DNA of 64,000 nt. Source: JACNLN01 sp964626495. GTDB lineage: Bacteria; Fidelibacterota; Marinisomatia; Marinisomatales; CAZVFT01. The notes under the pieces were generated by a model. The model saw only the letters and a list, made by a program, of their open reading frames with translations. It had not been told where the DNA came from and ran no database searches. Both the position numbers and the translations under genes were made by a program. Shown here piece after piece: positions 44,729 to 53,461 of the stretch. Location: NCBI GenBank assembly GCA_964626495.1, contig CAZVFT010000001.1, forward strand, positions 4,878 to 68,877, read 5' to 3'. Positions within the stretch are counted from its first letter, which is position 1; each line of letters begins with the position of its first letter.

Positions 44729-46239
44729 TAAAAAAATTGTTTCTATTCATCGCCCTCATCCTCATTGCCGGCTGCGATCGAGAAATGAACCCTGATCAGC
44801 TAAACCTCAGTATCTTATCAGATATTAAAGGGTTTGATCCTATTCAGTCGGTGGATGTCCGCACAGGAACCACAATCACCTTGGTATATGATAATCTGGT
44901 TCAATTTGGTGACAGCACGGAAATTCTACCCGGTATTGCTAGGTCGTGGAAAATTTCAACTGACGGATTAACGTATACATTCGAGATTCATCAAGGATTT
45001 AAATTCCATGACGGAAATAAGATTTCTGCCGGAGATGTGGTTTATTCTCTTAATCGGCTGAAGGATTCACCAAATTCATGGCTTTTCTTACATATTCATC
45101 AGATTTCAGCACCTGAAGGAGAGAACGGCTACGTTGTTCAAATTACACTTAAAGAATCATTTTCACCATTTCTACAATTTCTCGCCATGCCGGCGATGTC
45201 TATTCTCAACCACGACCTTGTTGAAAGTGGCGACATTGACCTTTTTACAACACCAGCAGGATCAGGTCCGTGGATATTGAAAGAGTGGGTTAGGGATGGA
45301 CATATGTTCTTTGTTGCTAATAGAGATTACTTTTATGGATCGCCCAAAATAGAAAAAGTCAAAATTCGTGTAATTTCGGAGGAGATGACGCAGTCAGCGG
45401 AATTCGAAGCCAGTAACCTCGATATCATTGGAATTCCTCTTGCAGAATTTGAAGCATGGATCAACAACCCAAAGTGGGAGGGGCTCATTTTCGCTCAGAA
45501 TGAGCTGAGCATCTACTACATTGGTCTAAACTGTTCACGCCCACCATTTGATGATGTTCTGGTGCGGCAGGCGATGAACTATGCTGTGGACAGGGAAAAA
45601 ATTCTAAAATACGTTCTCTCTAATCGCGGCACCCTCGCTCACGGAACCATACCCCACGGACTTCCTTGTTACGATCCTTGCAGAAAAGCCTATCCCTATA
45701 ATCCACAGAAGGCAAAGGAGCTTCTGTCGAAAGCTGGATACCCCAGCGGATTTTCAATGGAATTGTGGCAGAGCCATGCTTCAGAACTTGCTCAAGTAAT
45801 GGAAGCATTTCAGGCGTATTGGAAGGCAGTAGGAATAAATGTAAAAATTGTGAAAAATGACTGGAATATATTCAAAACTGCGGTTAGAGAAGGAAAGCCC
45901 GACGCATATTATCTGGACTGGTATGCTGACTACCCCGATGGAGAAAATTTTTTATATCCTCTTTTTCATTCGTCGGAGTCTATGACCAAACGGAATCGCT
46001 ATTCCAATCCTGAGGTTGATCGTCTTATCGAATCAATCCAGACAATGCCAGACTCAGAAGAAAGAATAGATATTATCAAATCAGTGGATCAGATGATCTA
46101 TGAAGAGGCTCCCTGGGTGTTTCTATGGCATTCCGTTAGTCACACGGTGGTACAACCGTGGATAGAAGGGTATTCCCCAAAACTGATGTTTAATGCACAA
46201 AAATATTTGGGGGTGAAAAAGAATCTTGGAGTGCAATAA
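44725..46239 (+). CDS. ABC transporter substrate-binding lipoprotein, peptide/nickel (DppA/OppA) family
   Basis: 504-aa periplasmic binding protein with a lipoprotein signal ending LILIAGC at about residue 17. Family marks are PDQLNLSILSDIKGFDPIQS, GIARSWKISTDGLTYTFEIHQGFKFHDGNKISAGDVVYSLNR, SIYYIGLNCSRPPFDDVLVRQAMNYAVDREKI and YPYNPQKAKELLSKAGYPSGF. Its start overlaps the SPL-like gene. Two matching permeases follow, but about 690 bp away, beyond a transposase remnant. Ligand unknown, probably a short peptide. Confidence 0.9.
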   Translation: MIKKLFLFIALILIAGCDREMNPDQLNLSILSDIKGFDPIQSVDVRTGTTITLVYDNLVQFGDSTEILPGIARSWKISTDGLTYTFEIHQGFKFHDGNKISAGDVVYSLNRLKDSPNSWLFLHIHQISAPEGENGYVVQITLKESFSPFLQFLAMPAMSILNHDLVESGDIDLFTTPAGSGPWILKEWVRDGHMFFVANRDYFYGSPKIEKVKIRVISEEMTQSAEFEASNLDIIGIPLAEFEAWINNPKWEGLIFAQNELSIYYIGLNCSRPPFDDVLVRQAMNYAVDREKILKYVLSNRGTLAHGTIPHGLPCYDPCRKAYPYNPQKAKELLSKAGYPSGFSMELWQSHASELAQVMEAFQAYWKAVGINVKIVKNDWNIFKTAVREGKPDAYYLDWYADYPDGENFLYPLFHSSESMTKRNRYSNPEVDRLIESIQTMPDSEERIDIIKSVDQMIYEEAPWVFLWHSVSHTVVQPWIEGYSPKLMFNAQKYLGVKKNLGVQ

Positions 46240-46325
46240 TGAAGCGTAGCGGAATTATTGCTTAACTTATGTTAGAAGTAATAAATAGTATTTTATGGAA
46301 ATTATGAAAGTTTAAAAATGATTCC

Positions 46326-46359
46326 GTCCAACAACCATTGGACTACATCATTTTACTCC
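46326..46359. repeat. palindrome on the left flank of the RAYT remnant
   Basis: GTCCAA (46326-46331), CAACCA loop region, TTGGAC (46338-46343), followed by ATTTTACTCC (46350-46359). The last decamer recurs exactly at 46862-46871 on the right flank, so the transposase remnant is bracketed by direct copies. Confidence 0.6.
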
Positions 46360-46375
46360 GGATCGCTTAAGGCTA

Positions 46376-46819
46376 ATGAAGTACAAACGATATTTACATA
46401 ATCCACCACATATTTTTGTAGATGGTACATACTATTTTTTAACAGCCGCTACCTATAAAAAAAGAAGGCATTTTGATACGCCAGAAAAAAGGAATTTCCT
46501 CGAAAAGTGTGTCATTAGAGTATTTCAGATTATATTTAGGGATATCCATAGGGATACCAGTAACTATCTGAAAAGAAAAGGGGTAAGAAGGGGGTTAAAA
46601 ATCTGGTGGAATTATTGGGATACATTAATCCATAATTTAGATCAATATGAGTTTTACACATATTATATTTGGTTAAATCCTGTAAAGCACGGCTGTGTTT
46701 ATGATTCAGCACAATGGAAATGGATGAAGCTTGAAAATGTAGAAAAAATGGAAGAGGATAGAGCAAAGGAGATATTAGGGAATAAAAAACTTATAAAGAA
46801 GATTTATGATGATTTTTGA
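46376..46819 (+). pseudogene. decayed REP-associated tyrosine transposase (RAYT, Y1_Tnp)
   Basis: 147-aa reading frame. The N-terminus (NPPHIFVDGTYYFLTAATYKKRRHF) and C-terminal part (FRDIHRDTSNYLKRK, WWNYWDTLIHN, YIWLNPVKHG) are typical of RAYT proteins of the Y1/HUH nuclease family. The piece between CVIRVFQ and FRDIHRD, which should hold the metal-binding His-x-His (MPNHYHLL-type) motif, is missing. The remaining conserved tyrosine region is therefore without its catalytic partner. It is probably an internal deletion derivative and inactive. It sits between the binding-protein and permease genes of one transporter and is flanked by palindromes. Confidence 0.75.
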
Positions 46820-46831
46820 GAGACTGTGAAA

Positions 46832-46871
46832 GGAGTACAATCCGTCAAAAGCCGGACAGGCATTTTACTCC
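46832..46871. repeat. nested palindrome on the right flank of the RAYT remnant
   Basis: Outer arms GGAGTACAAT (46832-46841) and ATTTTACTCC (46862-46871) pair with one mismatch. They enclose TCCGTCAAAAGCCGGACAGG. The core differs from the 29861-29877 core by only three loop bases, tying this RAYT-associated palindrome to the dispersed family. Confidence 0.72.
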
Positions 46872-46933
46872 TCGTTATTCTGATGTGAGATTTGAATGAT
46901 AATCACTATTTTTACACAAGCTAAATATTTATA

Positions 46934-47866
46934 ATGACTGACTATCTTATAAAACGAATTCTCCAAACCATACCGGTAATACTGGGGGTCATTACTTTCA
47001 CATTCATTTTAATGTACATCGTTCCTGGTGACCCGGTGATGTCTATGGTTGGAGAACGTTATGACGAAGCCACCATCCAACAACTCCGGGAAGAGCTTAA
47101 TTTAGACGATCCAGTATGGATTCAATATTTTCGCTATCTTGGGAATCTTGTACAAGGTGATATGGGAAAATCGTTTGTTACTTTCCGACCTGTAATGGAT
47201 GACTTGCTGGCAAAATTTCCTTATACGCTTATACTGGCTATGTCCGCTATGTTTGTTTCTATCACCATTGGGTTAATAGTTGGCGTGGTATCATCGCTGA
47301 AGCCCCATTCCCTGCTGGACAAAGGAACCATGTTTTTTGCATTGGCTGGAATCTCGGCTCCTGTCTTCTGGGTGGGGCTCATTCTTGTGCTGATTGTCGG
47401 TGTGAATCTGAAATGGCTGCCACCTACAGGTTATGGTGGAGTTCAATATCTTATCCTCCCCGCTATCACTCTTGGGACAAGGTCTGCCGCTTTTCTGGCT
47501 CGAGTTACAAGGGCTTCTATGCTCGATGAATTAAGGCAGGATTACGTCCGAACAGCGCGGGCAAAGGGGGTGCCAAAATGGAAGATCGTTCTGAAACACG
47601 CTTTTCCCAACACACTTATACCCGTTATTACCATTATCGGTGTGGATTTCGGAAGCTACCTATCTGGCGCTGTACTAACAGAATCCATCTTCGGCTGGCC
47701 CGGTATCGGAAGATTTGCTCTTGATGCGATTTTAAAACGGGATTTTCCTGTTATACAAGGGACGGTATTGTTCGCCGCCATGATGTTCATTCTGGCAAAC
47801 CTCATTGTTGACTTGCTCTACGGTGTAGTAAATCCAAAAGTGAGACTGGAAAGAAAAGGTGGATAA
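46934..47866 (+). CDS. ABC transporter permease, DppB/OppB family
   Basis: 310-aa inner-membrane permease of a peptide importer with six predicted helices. The family N-terminus is DYLIKRILQTIPVILGVITFTFILMYIVPGDPV, followed by LNLDDPVWIQYFRYL. The coupling (EAA) loop is DYVRTARAKGVPKWKIVLKHAFPNTLIPVITIIG, then SGAVLTESIFGWPGIGRFALDAI. It overlaps the next permease by 8 bp. It was probably once contiguous with the substrate-binding gene at 44725. Confidence 0.93.
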   Translation: MTDYLIKRILQTIPVILGVITFTFILMYIVPGDPVMSMVGERYDEATIQQLREELNLDDPVWIQYFRYLGNLVQGDMGKSFVTFRPVMDDLLAKFPYTLILAMSAMFVSITIGLIVGVVSSLKPHSLLDKGTMFFALAGISAPVFWVGLILVLIVGVNLKWLPPTGYGGVQYLILPAITLGTRSAAFLARVTRASMLDELRQDYVRTARAKGVPKWKIVLKHAFPNTLIPVITIIGVDFGSYLSGAVLTESIFGWPGIGRFALDAILKRDFPVIQGTVLFAAMMFILANLIVDLLYGVVNPKVRLERKGG

Positions 47867-48902
47867 CAGACATAAAGGAATCTGGCGAGAATCGTGGCGC
47901 CGACTGAAAAAAGACAGGGGTGCTATGTTTGGTCTGATATTAGCGAGCCTTCTTGTTTTTGTTGGTTTGTTTGCTCCTGGGCTTGCTCCCATGAATCCTT
48001 ACCTGCAGGTACTGGAATATCAGAAGAAACCAACGGGGTTTGAAGGAAATATTCTGATTTTTAAAAAAGGCGAGCTTATGGTGAGCCCTGTTGTTGCCGT
48101 TCAATCCTTTGAGGTTGTTGGCGACAGTATTAATTATGTGGATTTAATGGGGAGAAAGTATACAGAAAGCATATATGAACTTGCTGGAGAGACTAAATCC
48201 GACTGGTATAAAACCCCTCGTTTCTGGCTTGGTACTGATAATTTTGGGAGGGATGTGCTATCCAGAATCATCTATGGTGCGAGGATTTCCCTGGAAGTGG
48301 GATTCATCGCCAGCACGATATCACTAATTTTTGGGGTATTACTGGGTGCCCTTTCCGGATATTATGGTGGCTGGGTGGATACCATCGTGATGCGGTTTAC
48401 TGACATTATGTTTGGCTTTCCTGCACTTCTTTTTCTGATTGGAATTACCGCAGCTTTTGAACCAAGCCTGACAGTAGTATTTTTCGCCATTGGATTTGTC
48501 AGCTGGCCCTCTATGGCAAGGGTAGTGCGAGGACAGGTTTTGAGTGTGAAGGAGCAGGAATATATCCAGGCAGTAAAAGTGTTAAGATTGCCTGACAGAT
48601 CAATTATCCTCTACCACATTCTCCCAAACGCCATTGCTCCAATTATAGTGGCTTACACGATGGGAATTGCTGGAGCTATCATGGCAGAAGCGAGCCTATC
48701 ATTTCTCGGGCTTGGCGCCCAGCCTCCAACACCCTCCTGGGGAGCGATGATAAATTATGGGAAGGATTTTCTCCGGGTGGCACCAGGAATGAGCCTCTAT
48801 CCCGGACTGGCTATAGCTCTCACTGTTCTGGGGTTTAATCTGCTGGGCGATGGATTGAGGGATGCGCTGGATCCAAAGATGAGCAATAAAAAGATGCTGT
48901 AA
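47859..48902 (+). CDS. ABC transporter permease, DppC/OppC family
   Basis: 347-aa second permease of the peptide importer, starting with GTG inside the end of the first permease gene. Marks include WRRLKKDRGAMFGLILASLLVFVGLFAP, WLGTDNFGRDVLSRIIYGARISLEVG, the EAA loop EYIQAVKVLRLPDRSIILYHILPNAIAPIIV and EASLSFLGLGAQPPTPSWGAMI. An insertion of about 70 residues after the first helix (VLEYQKKPTGFEGNILIFKKG on) is longer than usual. No ATPase genes (dppD/dppF) follow; the next genes are a toxin-antitoxin pair on the other strand. Confidence 0.93.
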   Translation: MDNRHKGIWRESWRRLKKDRGAMFGLILASLLVFVGLFAPGLAPMNPYLQVLEYQKKPTGFEGNILIFKKGELMVSPVVAVQSFEVVGDSINYVDLMGRKYTESIYELAGETKSDWYKTPRFWLGTDNFGRDVLSRIIYGARISLEVGFIASTISLIFGVLLGALSGYYGGWVDTIVMRFTDIMFGFPALLFLIGITAAFEPSLTVVFFAIGFVSWPSMARVVRGQVLSVKEQEYIQAVKVLRLPDRSIILYHILPNAIAPIIVAYTMGIAGAIMAEASLSFLGLGAQPPTPSWGAMINYGKDFLRVAPGMSLYPGLAIALTVLGFNLLGDGLRDALDPKMSNKKML

Positions 48903-48995
48903 TAATTAGAATTATTTTAACAGGTTTTTAACCAGTCCTAAAACTCACTCCACAATCTTTCAATATCCACCTTTATCTGGTCCAATTCTTTATCT

Positions 48996-49781
48996 TTATT
49001 TCTTCCACTTTTCCAGTTCTTTAATTAACTCATCTTTCAATATCGGTAAAAGAGTGTCCCTTTCCGACTCTGGTAAAAATTGAGATAAATCCCCCTTTAA
49101 CTTTCTATTTTCGAATTTTTCAATTCTGCTGAAAAGAGTACCAATATTAAATTCCTTTTTTAATCTGGGGTATATTTTCAATTTTTCTTCAACAATTTCC
49201 CAATCAACCGGAATATTTTTTAAAATCAAATAGTGAAGGTCATATAAATCTCTTCCCTTTCCACGAACCAGAATTGCTCTGATTTTTTCTGCTAAAATTT
49301 CCTGCCAATCTAAATGTGTAACAATGGGCAAACCACCTATTGGATAATCTGTTCTCAAAATCGTTTTTTTAATCTTTTTAACCGGCTTCTCTCTTAATGA
49401 AAAATCTATTGAAATATTTAAAGGATATTTCCTTGCTTTTGGATAATACGAAAGAATTTTTGAATAGGAATGATTGATTTTTTTCTTTGATGATTTTAAT
49501 ATTATTTCTTTGACTTCTAAATTCATTCTTTTAATAATTCTGTTCATTAATCCATCAAGAGAATTTGAAAATATCAAAGAAGTAAAATCTAAGTCCATTG
49601 AAAATCTTGAGGCGCCTAAAAGCAGATGAATCGCTGTCCCTCCTTTAAAAAAAATCTTTCCCGACTCTTTCTCAGTATAAATATTCTTTAAAAATAGAAT
49701 TTGAAGATATTCTCTTAAAATTGTTTCTTGGTCTATTCCTATTTTTTTTGATAGTTCCTGTATTTGATTGTTCGTTATCAT
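48996..49781 (-). CDS. AbiEii-family nucleotidyltransferase toxin
   Basis: 261-aa protein of the AbiEii/AbiGii toxin family, a type IV toxin with a nucleotidyltransferase fold. FFKGGTAIHLLLGASRFSMDLDF (about residues 45-66) gives the GG(T/S) and DxD catalytic motif (Asp63, Asp65). EILAEKIRAILVRGKGRDLYDL (about 160-181) gives the C-terminal helical signature. The antitoxin overlaps it upstream by 4 bp. The pair is visibly more AT-rich than the flanking permease and aldo/keto reductase genes, suggesting acquisition by transfer. Confidence 0.88.
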   Translation of the reverse strand: MITNNQIQELSKKIGIDQETILREYLQILFLKNIYTEKESGKIFFKGGTAIHLLLGASRFSMDLDFTSLIFSNSLDGLMNRIIKRMNLEVKEIILKSSKKKINHSYSKILSYYPKARKYPLNISIDFSLREKPVKKIKKTILRTDYPIGGLPIVTHLDWQEILAEKIRAILVRGKGRDLYDLHYLILKNIPVDWEIVEEKLKIYPRLKKEFNIGTLFSRIEKFENRKLKGDLSQFLPESERDTLLPILKDELIKELEKWKK

Positions 49782-50359
49782 AACTTAATTTTCTTTAAAA
49801 ATCTGTGAAAAACAGGGTGTTTTATTTTTTTGCTCATTTCTAAAAACTTTTTGTAATTAATCTCGTCCAGAAAAAGCTCATCATAATTTACTGAAATCCA
49901 TCCCAAACTCATAAAATAGAGCGAATCTATCAGTGCCTTTTCAGGTAAAGCAATTAAAAATCCTTCCACTTTTTGATATCCCCAAAAATAATCTAGTGAA
50001 ATATGTGAATAGGTAAAGGATTTTTTATCAAACTTTATTTTTTTTGTCAGTTTAGGACTGACTGAAGTAATCTCATATGGTACCTGAACAAGGATACCAT
50101 AGAAAGTTAAAGCTGAAGCCAAAGAAACATAAGAGGGCTGATATATAGAATTGGCTAACTCAAAATCTGATGGGGGATTAAAAGTCAAATAATAAACACC
50201 TTTTATTGTTCTTTTTAATATCTCCGCTTTTATTAAAGATTCTATTTTTTTATATGCTGTGTTATCTTTCTCAATATCTAAAACAGTTTTTATTTCAGAA
50301 AGATTGAAAATTTTCTTCCCCGAATTTTGTAAAATTTTAACTGCTTCTATATTTTTCAT
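49778..50359 (-). CDS. AbiEi-family antitoxin and transcriptional repressor
   Basis: 193-aa antitoxin. The N-terminal winged-helix region (MKNIEAVKILQNSGKKIFNLSEIKTVL...AEILKRTIKGVYYL) is the AbiEi DNA-binding domain. The C-terminal part (ANSIYQPSYVSLASALTFYGIL, FLIALPEKALIDSLYF) is the antitoxin domain. AbiEi proteins repress their own operon by binding inverted repeats; a perfect one lies 12 bp upstream of the ATG. The end overlaps the toxin start (ATGA). Confidence 0.86.
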   Translation of the reverse strand: MKNIEAVKILQNSGKKIFNLSEIKTVLDIEKDNTAYKKIESLIKAEILKRTIKGVYYLTFNPPSDFELANSIYQPSYVSLASALTFYGILVQVPYEITSVSPKLTKKIKFDKKSFTYSHISLDYFWGYQKVEGFLIALPEKALIDSLYFMSLGWISVNYDELFLDEINYKKFLEMSKKIKHPVFHRFLKKIKL

Positions 50360-50370
50360 ATTTTATACTT

Positions 50371-50390
50371 CCTGTATAAACTTATACAGG
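50371..50390. promoter_or_regulatory. palindromic operator upstream of abiEi
   Basis: CCTGTATAA-AC-TTATACAGG, a perfect 9+2+9 inverted repeat just upstream of the abiEi start, in the likely promoter. It is the expected kind of site for AbiEi autoregulation. Confidence 0.75.
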
Positions 50391-50763
50391 ACAAATAAAA
50401 CATTCAATCCCTTTTTTATTCGTCTCAAAATTTTTTCTTTAAAACTTGAGTCCACTCCGAAAAGGTGTTCAAGTTGTTTTTTCTATCGATTACAAAAACC
50501 ATTAAAATGGTTCCGAATCCTTGTAACTTACTGGTAACTCACGACTTTCCCGAAGGGACGGTTTTTTCGCTTTGAAATTGACTTTCTGGACTGGACTCAA
50601 ACTTAAAAAACCATTTTTTGTCACTATAACCTGCTTACACCAATCTTTTTGTCATTTCTAAACCCTCCTCTGATGGATCAGTATCATATATCTTTACCTA
50701 TTAAACGACCATATTAATAACGTAAAATTTTTCTAAATTTTGGGCAAAACAAAAGGAGCTTAT
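50391..50763. other. AT-rich spacer with a possible inverted-repeat element
   Basis: No gene seen between the AbiE pair and the aldo/keto reductase. TTGAGTCCA (50446-50454) and TGGACTCAA (50592-50600) are perfect inverted repeats about 140 bp apart, and the match extends imperfectly outward. Between them are small hairpins (AACCATTAAAATGGTT and TCCCGAAGGGA). It could be a short mobile-element remnant. Confidence 0.45.
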
Positions 50764-51750
50764 ATGCAACAAATTGTGTTAGGGCGTACAAACCGAAAAG
50801 TGTCCGCCATCAGTCTGGGTACTTGGTCACATGGCGGGGCTAATATTGTTAAGGGGGCTTCTGTAGGATGGGCGAATCAGAAGGATGAAGATTCCAGAAA
50901 TGTGCTTATCCAGGCGTGGAAATCCGGCATAAATCACTGGGATACAGCGGATGTCTACGGTAGTGGAAGGTCAGAAAAAATCATCGGATCTGTCTGGGGT
51001 GCTGTTCCCAGAGATGAAATTTTCCTGGCTACCAAGGTGGGGTGGGATATGGGCTCCTATCCTCATTACTATCACCCCGAGCACATGAGGAATCAACTGA
51101 AAACGTCTCTTAAAAACCTGAAAACGGAAGTTATTGATTTGTATTATATGCATCACTGCCATTTTGGGAAACAGGGAGAATTCTTTGATGAAGCTCTCGA
51201 AATGATGCACAGGTTTCGCGACGAGGGATACATTCAGTTCATTGGAATCTCCGATTGGAATCTGCACAATATTATGACCTATATCGACCGCGCAAACCCG
51301 GATGTGGTTCAGCCATACCGGAATGTTATGGATGATAAGTACGAACAGAGTGGACTAAGAGAATGGATCGATAATCATAATGCTGGAGTATGTTTTTTCT
51401 CGCCCCTCAAACACGGATTGCTCACAGGGAAATACCAAAAACCGGTTGTATTTCCATCAGGTGATTTTCGATCCAATATTGCAGATTTCAGAAAACCTGA
51501 AATCATTAAAAGAATGCAAAAAATTCGCAAATTGCTGGAAGAACGATTTTCAGATCACACTCATCCTGTAATGCACGGTATTGTAGATGCTCTTTTAACA
51601 AATACCCCGACAGGATGCGTTTTGCTTGGACAACGGAATCTCTCACAGGTCAGTGCGGCAGCAACCCTGGGTCAGTCATTAAGCCAGGAGGATGCTAAGT
51701 GGGTAAAAGCCCTGTATGGAACGGGGAATTATAGAGATTCCCTTTTGTAA
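50764..51750 (+). CDS. aldo/keto reductase
   Basis: 328-aa NAD(P)-dependent oxidoreductase with a TIM-barrel fold, from the ATG at 50764 (AAGGAGC upstream), eight codons inside the longest frame. The catalytic tetrad is Asp60 and Tyr65 (WDTADVYGSG), Lys91 (LATKVGW) and His130 (DLYYMHHCH). IQFIGISDWN and FFSPLKHGLLTGK are also conserved in the family. The substrate cannot be told. It is separated from the next gene by about 150 bp. Confidence 0.9.
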   Translation: MQQIVLGRTNRKVSAISLGTWSHGGANIVKGASVGWANQKDEDSRNVLIQAWKSGINHWDTADVYGSGRSEKIIGSVWGAVPRDEIFLATKVGWDMGSYPHYYHPEHMRNQLKTSLKNLKTEVIDLYYMHHCHFGKQGEFFDEALEMMHRFRDEGYIQFIGISDWNLHNIMTYIDRANPDVVQPYRNVMDDKYEQSGLREWIDNHNAGVCFFSPLKHGLLTGKYQKPVVFPSGDFRSNIADFRKPEIIKRMQKIRKLLEERFSDHTHPVMHGIVDALLTNTPTGCVLLGQRNLSQVSAAATLGQSLSQEDAKWVKALYGTGNYRDSLL

Positions 51751-51897
51751 ATCTGTCTGGAGCAGCCATCAAATGAGCTTAACTATTTTCTATAGGGGCA
51801 ATCAAAACAGGAACTCAAAGAAGTTTTGACAATAATTTATCGTTTGTAAATTCGACCTTTCATAAAAGCCCAAAATTTTTAGGCAGGAGTAACTTTT

Positions 51898-52146
51898 ATG
51901 TGCGAAAATAAAATGAATAGATATTTAATCACTATGAGGTGGTACGTTGAAACTGACGAGGAGCTTGTCCCCGGCGCAAAGGAAACAGATGAGAAACTTC
52001 TGGATGTGTTACGCCATCGAGAAAACGGAACTCCCTGTTGCAATATCTGTCCTACCCGAAAAAATGAAGGATATGCCATTTTGAAGTACCACGATTTTAT
52101 GGGCAAAAAGCCTGTGTATATTTCCACTGAAAAAATAAAGGATTAA
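51898..52146 (+). CDS. small conserved-looking protein with Cys motif, function unknown
   Basis: 82 aa with AGGAG eight bases upstream of the ATG. Four cysteines, one near the start (MCEN) and three in [16 protein letters not shown]. It is soluble and mildly acidic. The gene ends only a few bases before nuoB, so the two are likely co-translated. The Cys cluster could bind metal. No family recognised. Confidence 0.65.
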   Translation: MCENKMNRYLITMRWYVETDEELVPGAKETDEKLLDVLRHRENGTPCCNICPTRKNEGYAILKYHDFMGKKPVYISTEKIKD

Positions 52147-52151
52147 CAGTG

Positions 52152-52700
52152 ATGTCATCGGATATTTCGAGTAAAGATGGATTGGGCAATATTATTGTTG
52201 CTCCATTAAACAAACTATTTAACTGGGCACGTTCTACATCTCCGTGGTACTTTCAATTTGGGCTGGCATGTTGTGCCATTGAGATGATGGCAACAGCCGC
52301 CTCACGTCACGATTTGGAGCGGATCGGGATGATGCCACGCTCTTCACCTCGTCAGGCGGATGTGATGATTGTGTCTGGAACGGTTACTATGAAGATGGCT
52401 CTCAGAATCAAACGCCTTTACGAACAGATGGCAGAGCCCAAATACGTTATTGCTATGGGAAGCTGTGCCACCAGCGGGGGACCATACTGCCAGTACGGAT
52501 ACCATGTGCTGAAAGGTGTTGATCTCGTGGTGCCGGTGGATGTCTATATTCCGGGCTGTCCCCCCAGACCGGAAGCTCTTATAGAAGGATTGCTGAAGCT
52601 ACAGGAAAAAATTAGACACGAACGCCCCGTTCAAGATACAATATCAAAAAACCTGAAAGAGTTAGTAAGCAGGAAAAAGAAACAGGAAGCCACAACGTAA
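52152..52700 (+). CDS. NADH-quinone oxidoreductase subunit B (NuoB)-like, orphan
   Basis: 182 aa. All four ligands of the N2 [4Fe-4S] cluster are present: Cys40-Cys41 ([12 protein letters not shown]), Cys105 ([10 protein letters not shown]) and Cys136 ([12 protein letters not shown]). [24 protein letters not shown] and [14 protein letters not shown] are also typical. ATG at 52152 is preferred over an adjacent GTG. No other complex I gene is nearby. It could complement a dispersed nuo set or serve a NuoB/NiFe-hydrogenase small-subunit-like role. Confidence 0.9.
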   Translation: MSSDISSKDGLGNIIVAPLNKLFNWARSTSPWYFQFGLACCAIEMMATAASRHDLERIGMMPRSSPRQADVMIVSGTVTMKMALRIKRLYEQMAEPKYVIAMGSCATSGGPYCQYGYHVLKGVDLVVPVDVYIPGCPPRPEALIEGLLKLQEKIRHERPVQDTISKNLKELVSRKKKQEATT

Positions 52701-52735
52701 TCGGACTCTGGGAACGAAACTTCCTGGTAGAATTT

Positions 52736-53461
52736 TCATTTTTTTATTGTACCCGCCATTTTAACAAGCCACCTAAAAAGACGTATCTGCTCATCACTTT
52801 CGGGCATAAGTTCAGGATGCCACTGAATAGCGATGAAGGCTTCTGGGGTTCTTTCATCTTCAATTACTTCTACCAAACCGTCGCTGCTCCAGCCGACAGC
52901 TTTCAAGCCACGTCCAAGCTTTCGAATGCCCTGATGGTGGGTACTGGATACAGAGGGGTGACGGACTTTCATTACCTGATGCACAAGACTTCCAGATTCA
53001 AGATTTACCGTATGGATTGAAAATTTGCCGTTGACCACGTCATGTTCAATATCGCTTTCCAGCTGACTCGGGATATCTTCGTATAGAGATCCGCCATAGA
53101 TCACATTTATGTGCTGAAAGCCGGCACAAATTGCCAAGATTGGTTTCCCCTGTTGTTTGATTTCGAGGAAAAGAGTGCGATCAAATAACTCCCGCTTTGG
53201 GTGCATAATTTCACCTGTAAGTAGTTCAGGATGCTTGCCGTTATAGTGCTTATTGGAAAGATCGGGTCCGCCAACCATTACCAGTCCATCAATTCTATCC
53301 ACAATTTCCCTCATGGGGCAACCGTTCGTGGGATAGTGCAAAGTAACTGGCGTTCCACCTGCATTCCAGACAGCGTTGGAGTAGAGTTCCTTTGTAGCGT
53401 GCCAGTAGAATTGATTTCTCTCAAAATAGTGGGGATTAATACCAATCAAAGGTTTGTCCAT
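52736..53461 (-). CDS. class I glutamine amidotransferase-like protein, peptidase C26 (PuuD-like)
   Basis: 241 aa. The nucleophile is Cys112 in PILAICAGFQHINV, and the C-terminal His215/Glu217 of IQWHPE complete the triad. GLVMVGGPDLSNKHYNG and FLEIKQQGKPILAICAG resemble gamma-glutamyl-GABA hydrolase and other free-standing hydrolases of the family. The substrate is uncertain (a gamma-glutamyl compound is likely). AAAGGAAAG precedes the ATG. Convergent with nuoB. Confidence 0.85.
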   Translation of the reverse strand: MDKPLIGINPHYFERNQFYWHATKELYSNAVWNAGGTPVTLHYPTNGCPMREIVDRIDGLVMVGGPDLSNKHYNGKHPELLTGEIMHPKRELFDRTLFLEIKQQGKPILAICAGFQHINVIYGGSLYEDIPSQLESDIEHDVVNGKFSIHTVNLESGSLVHQVMKVRHPSVSSTHHQGIRKLGRGLKAVGWSSDGLVEVIEDERTPEAFIAIQWHPELMPESDEQIRLFRWLVKMAGTIKK

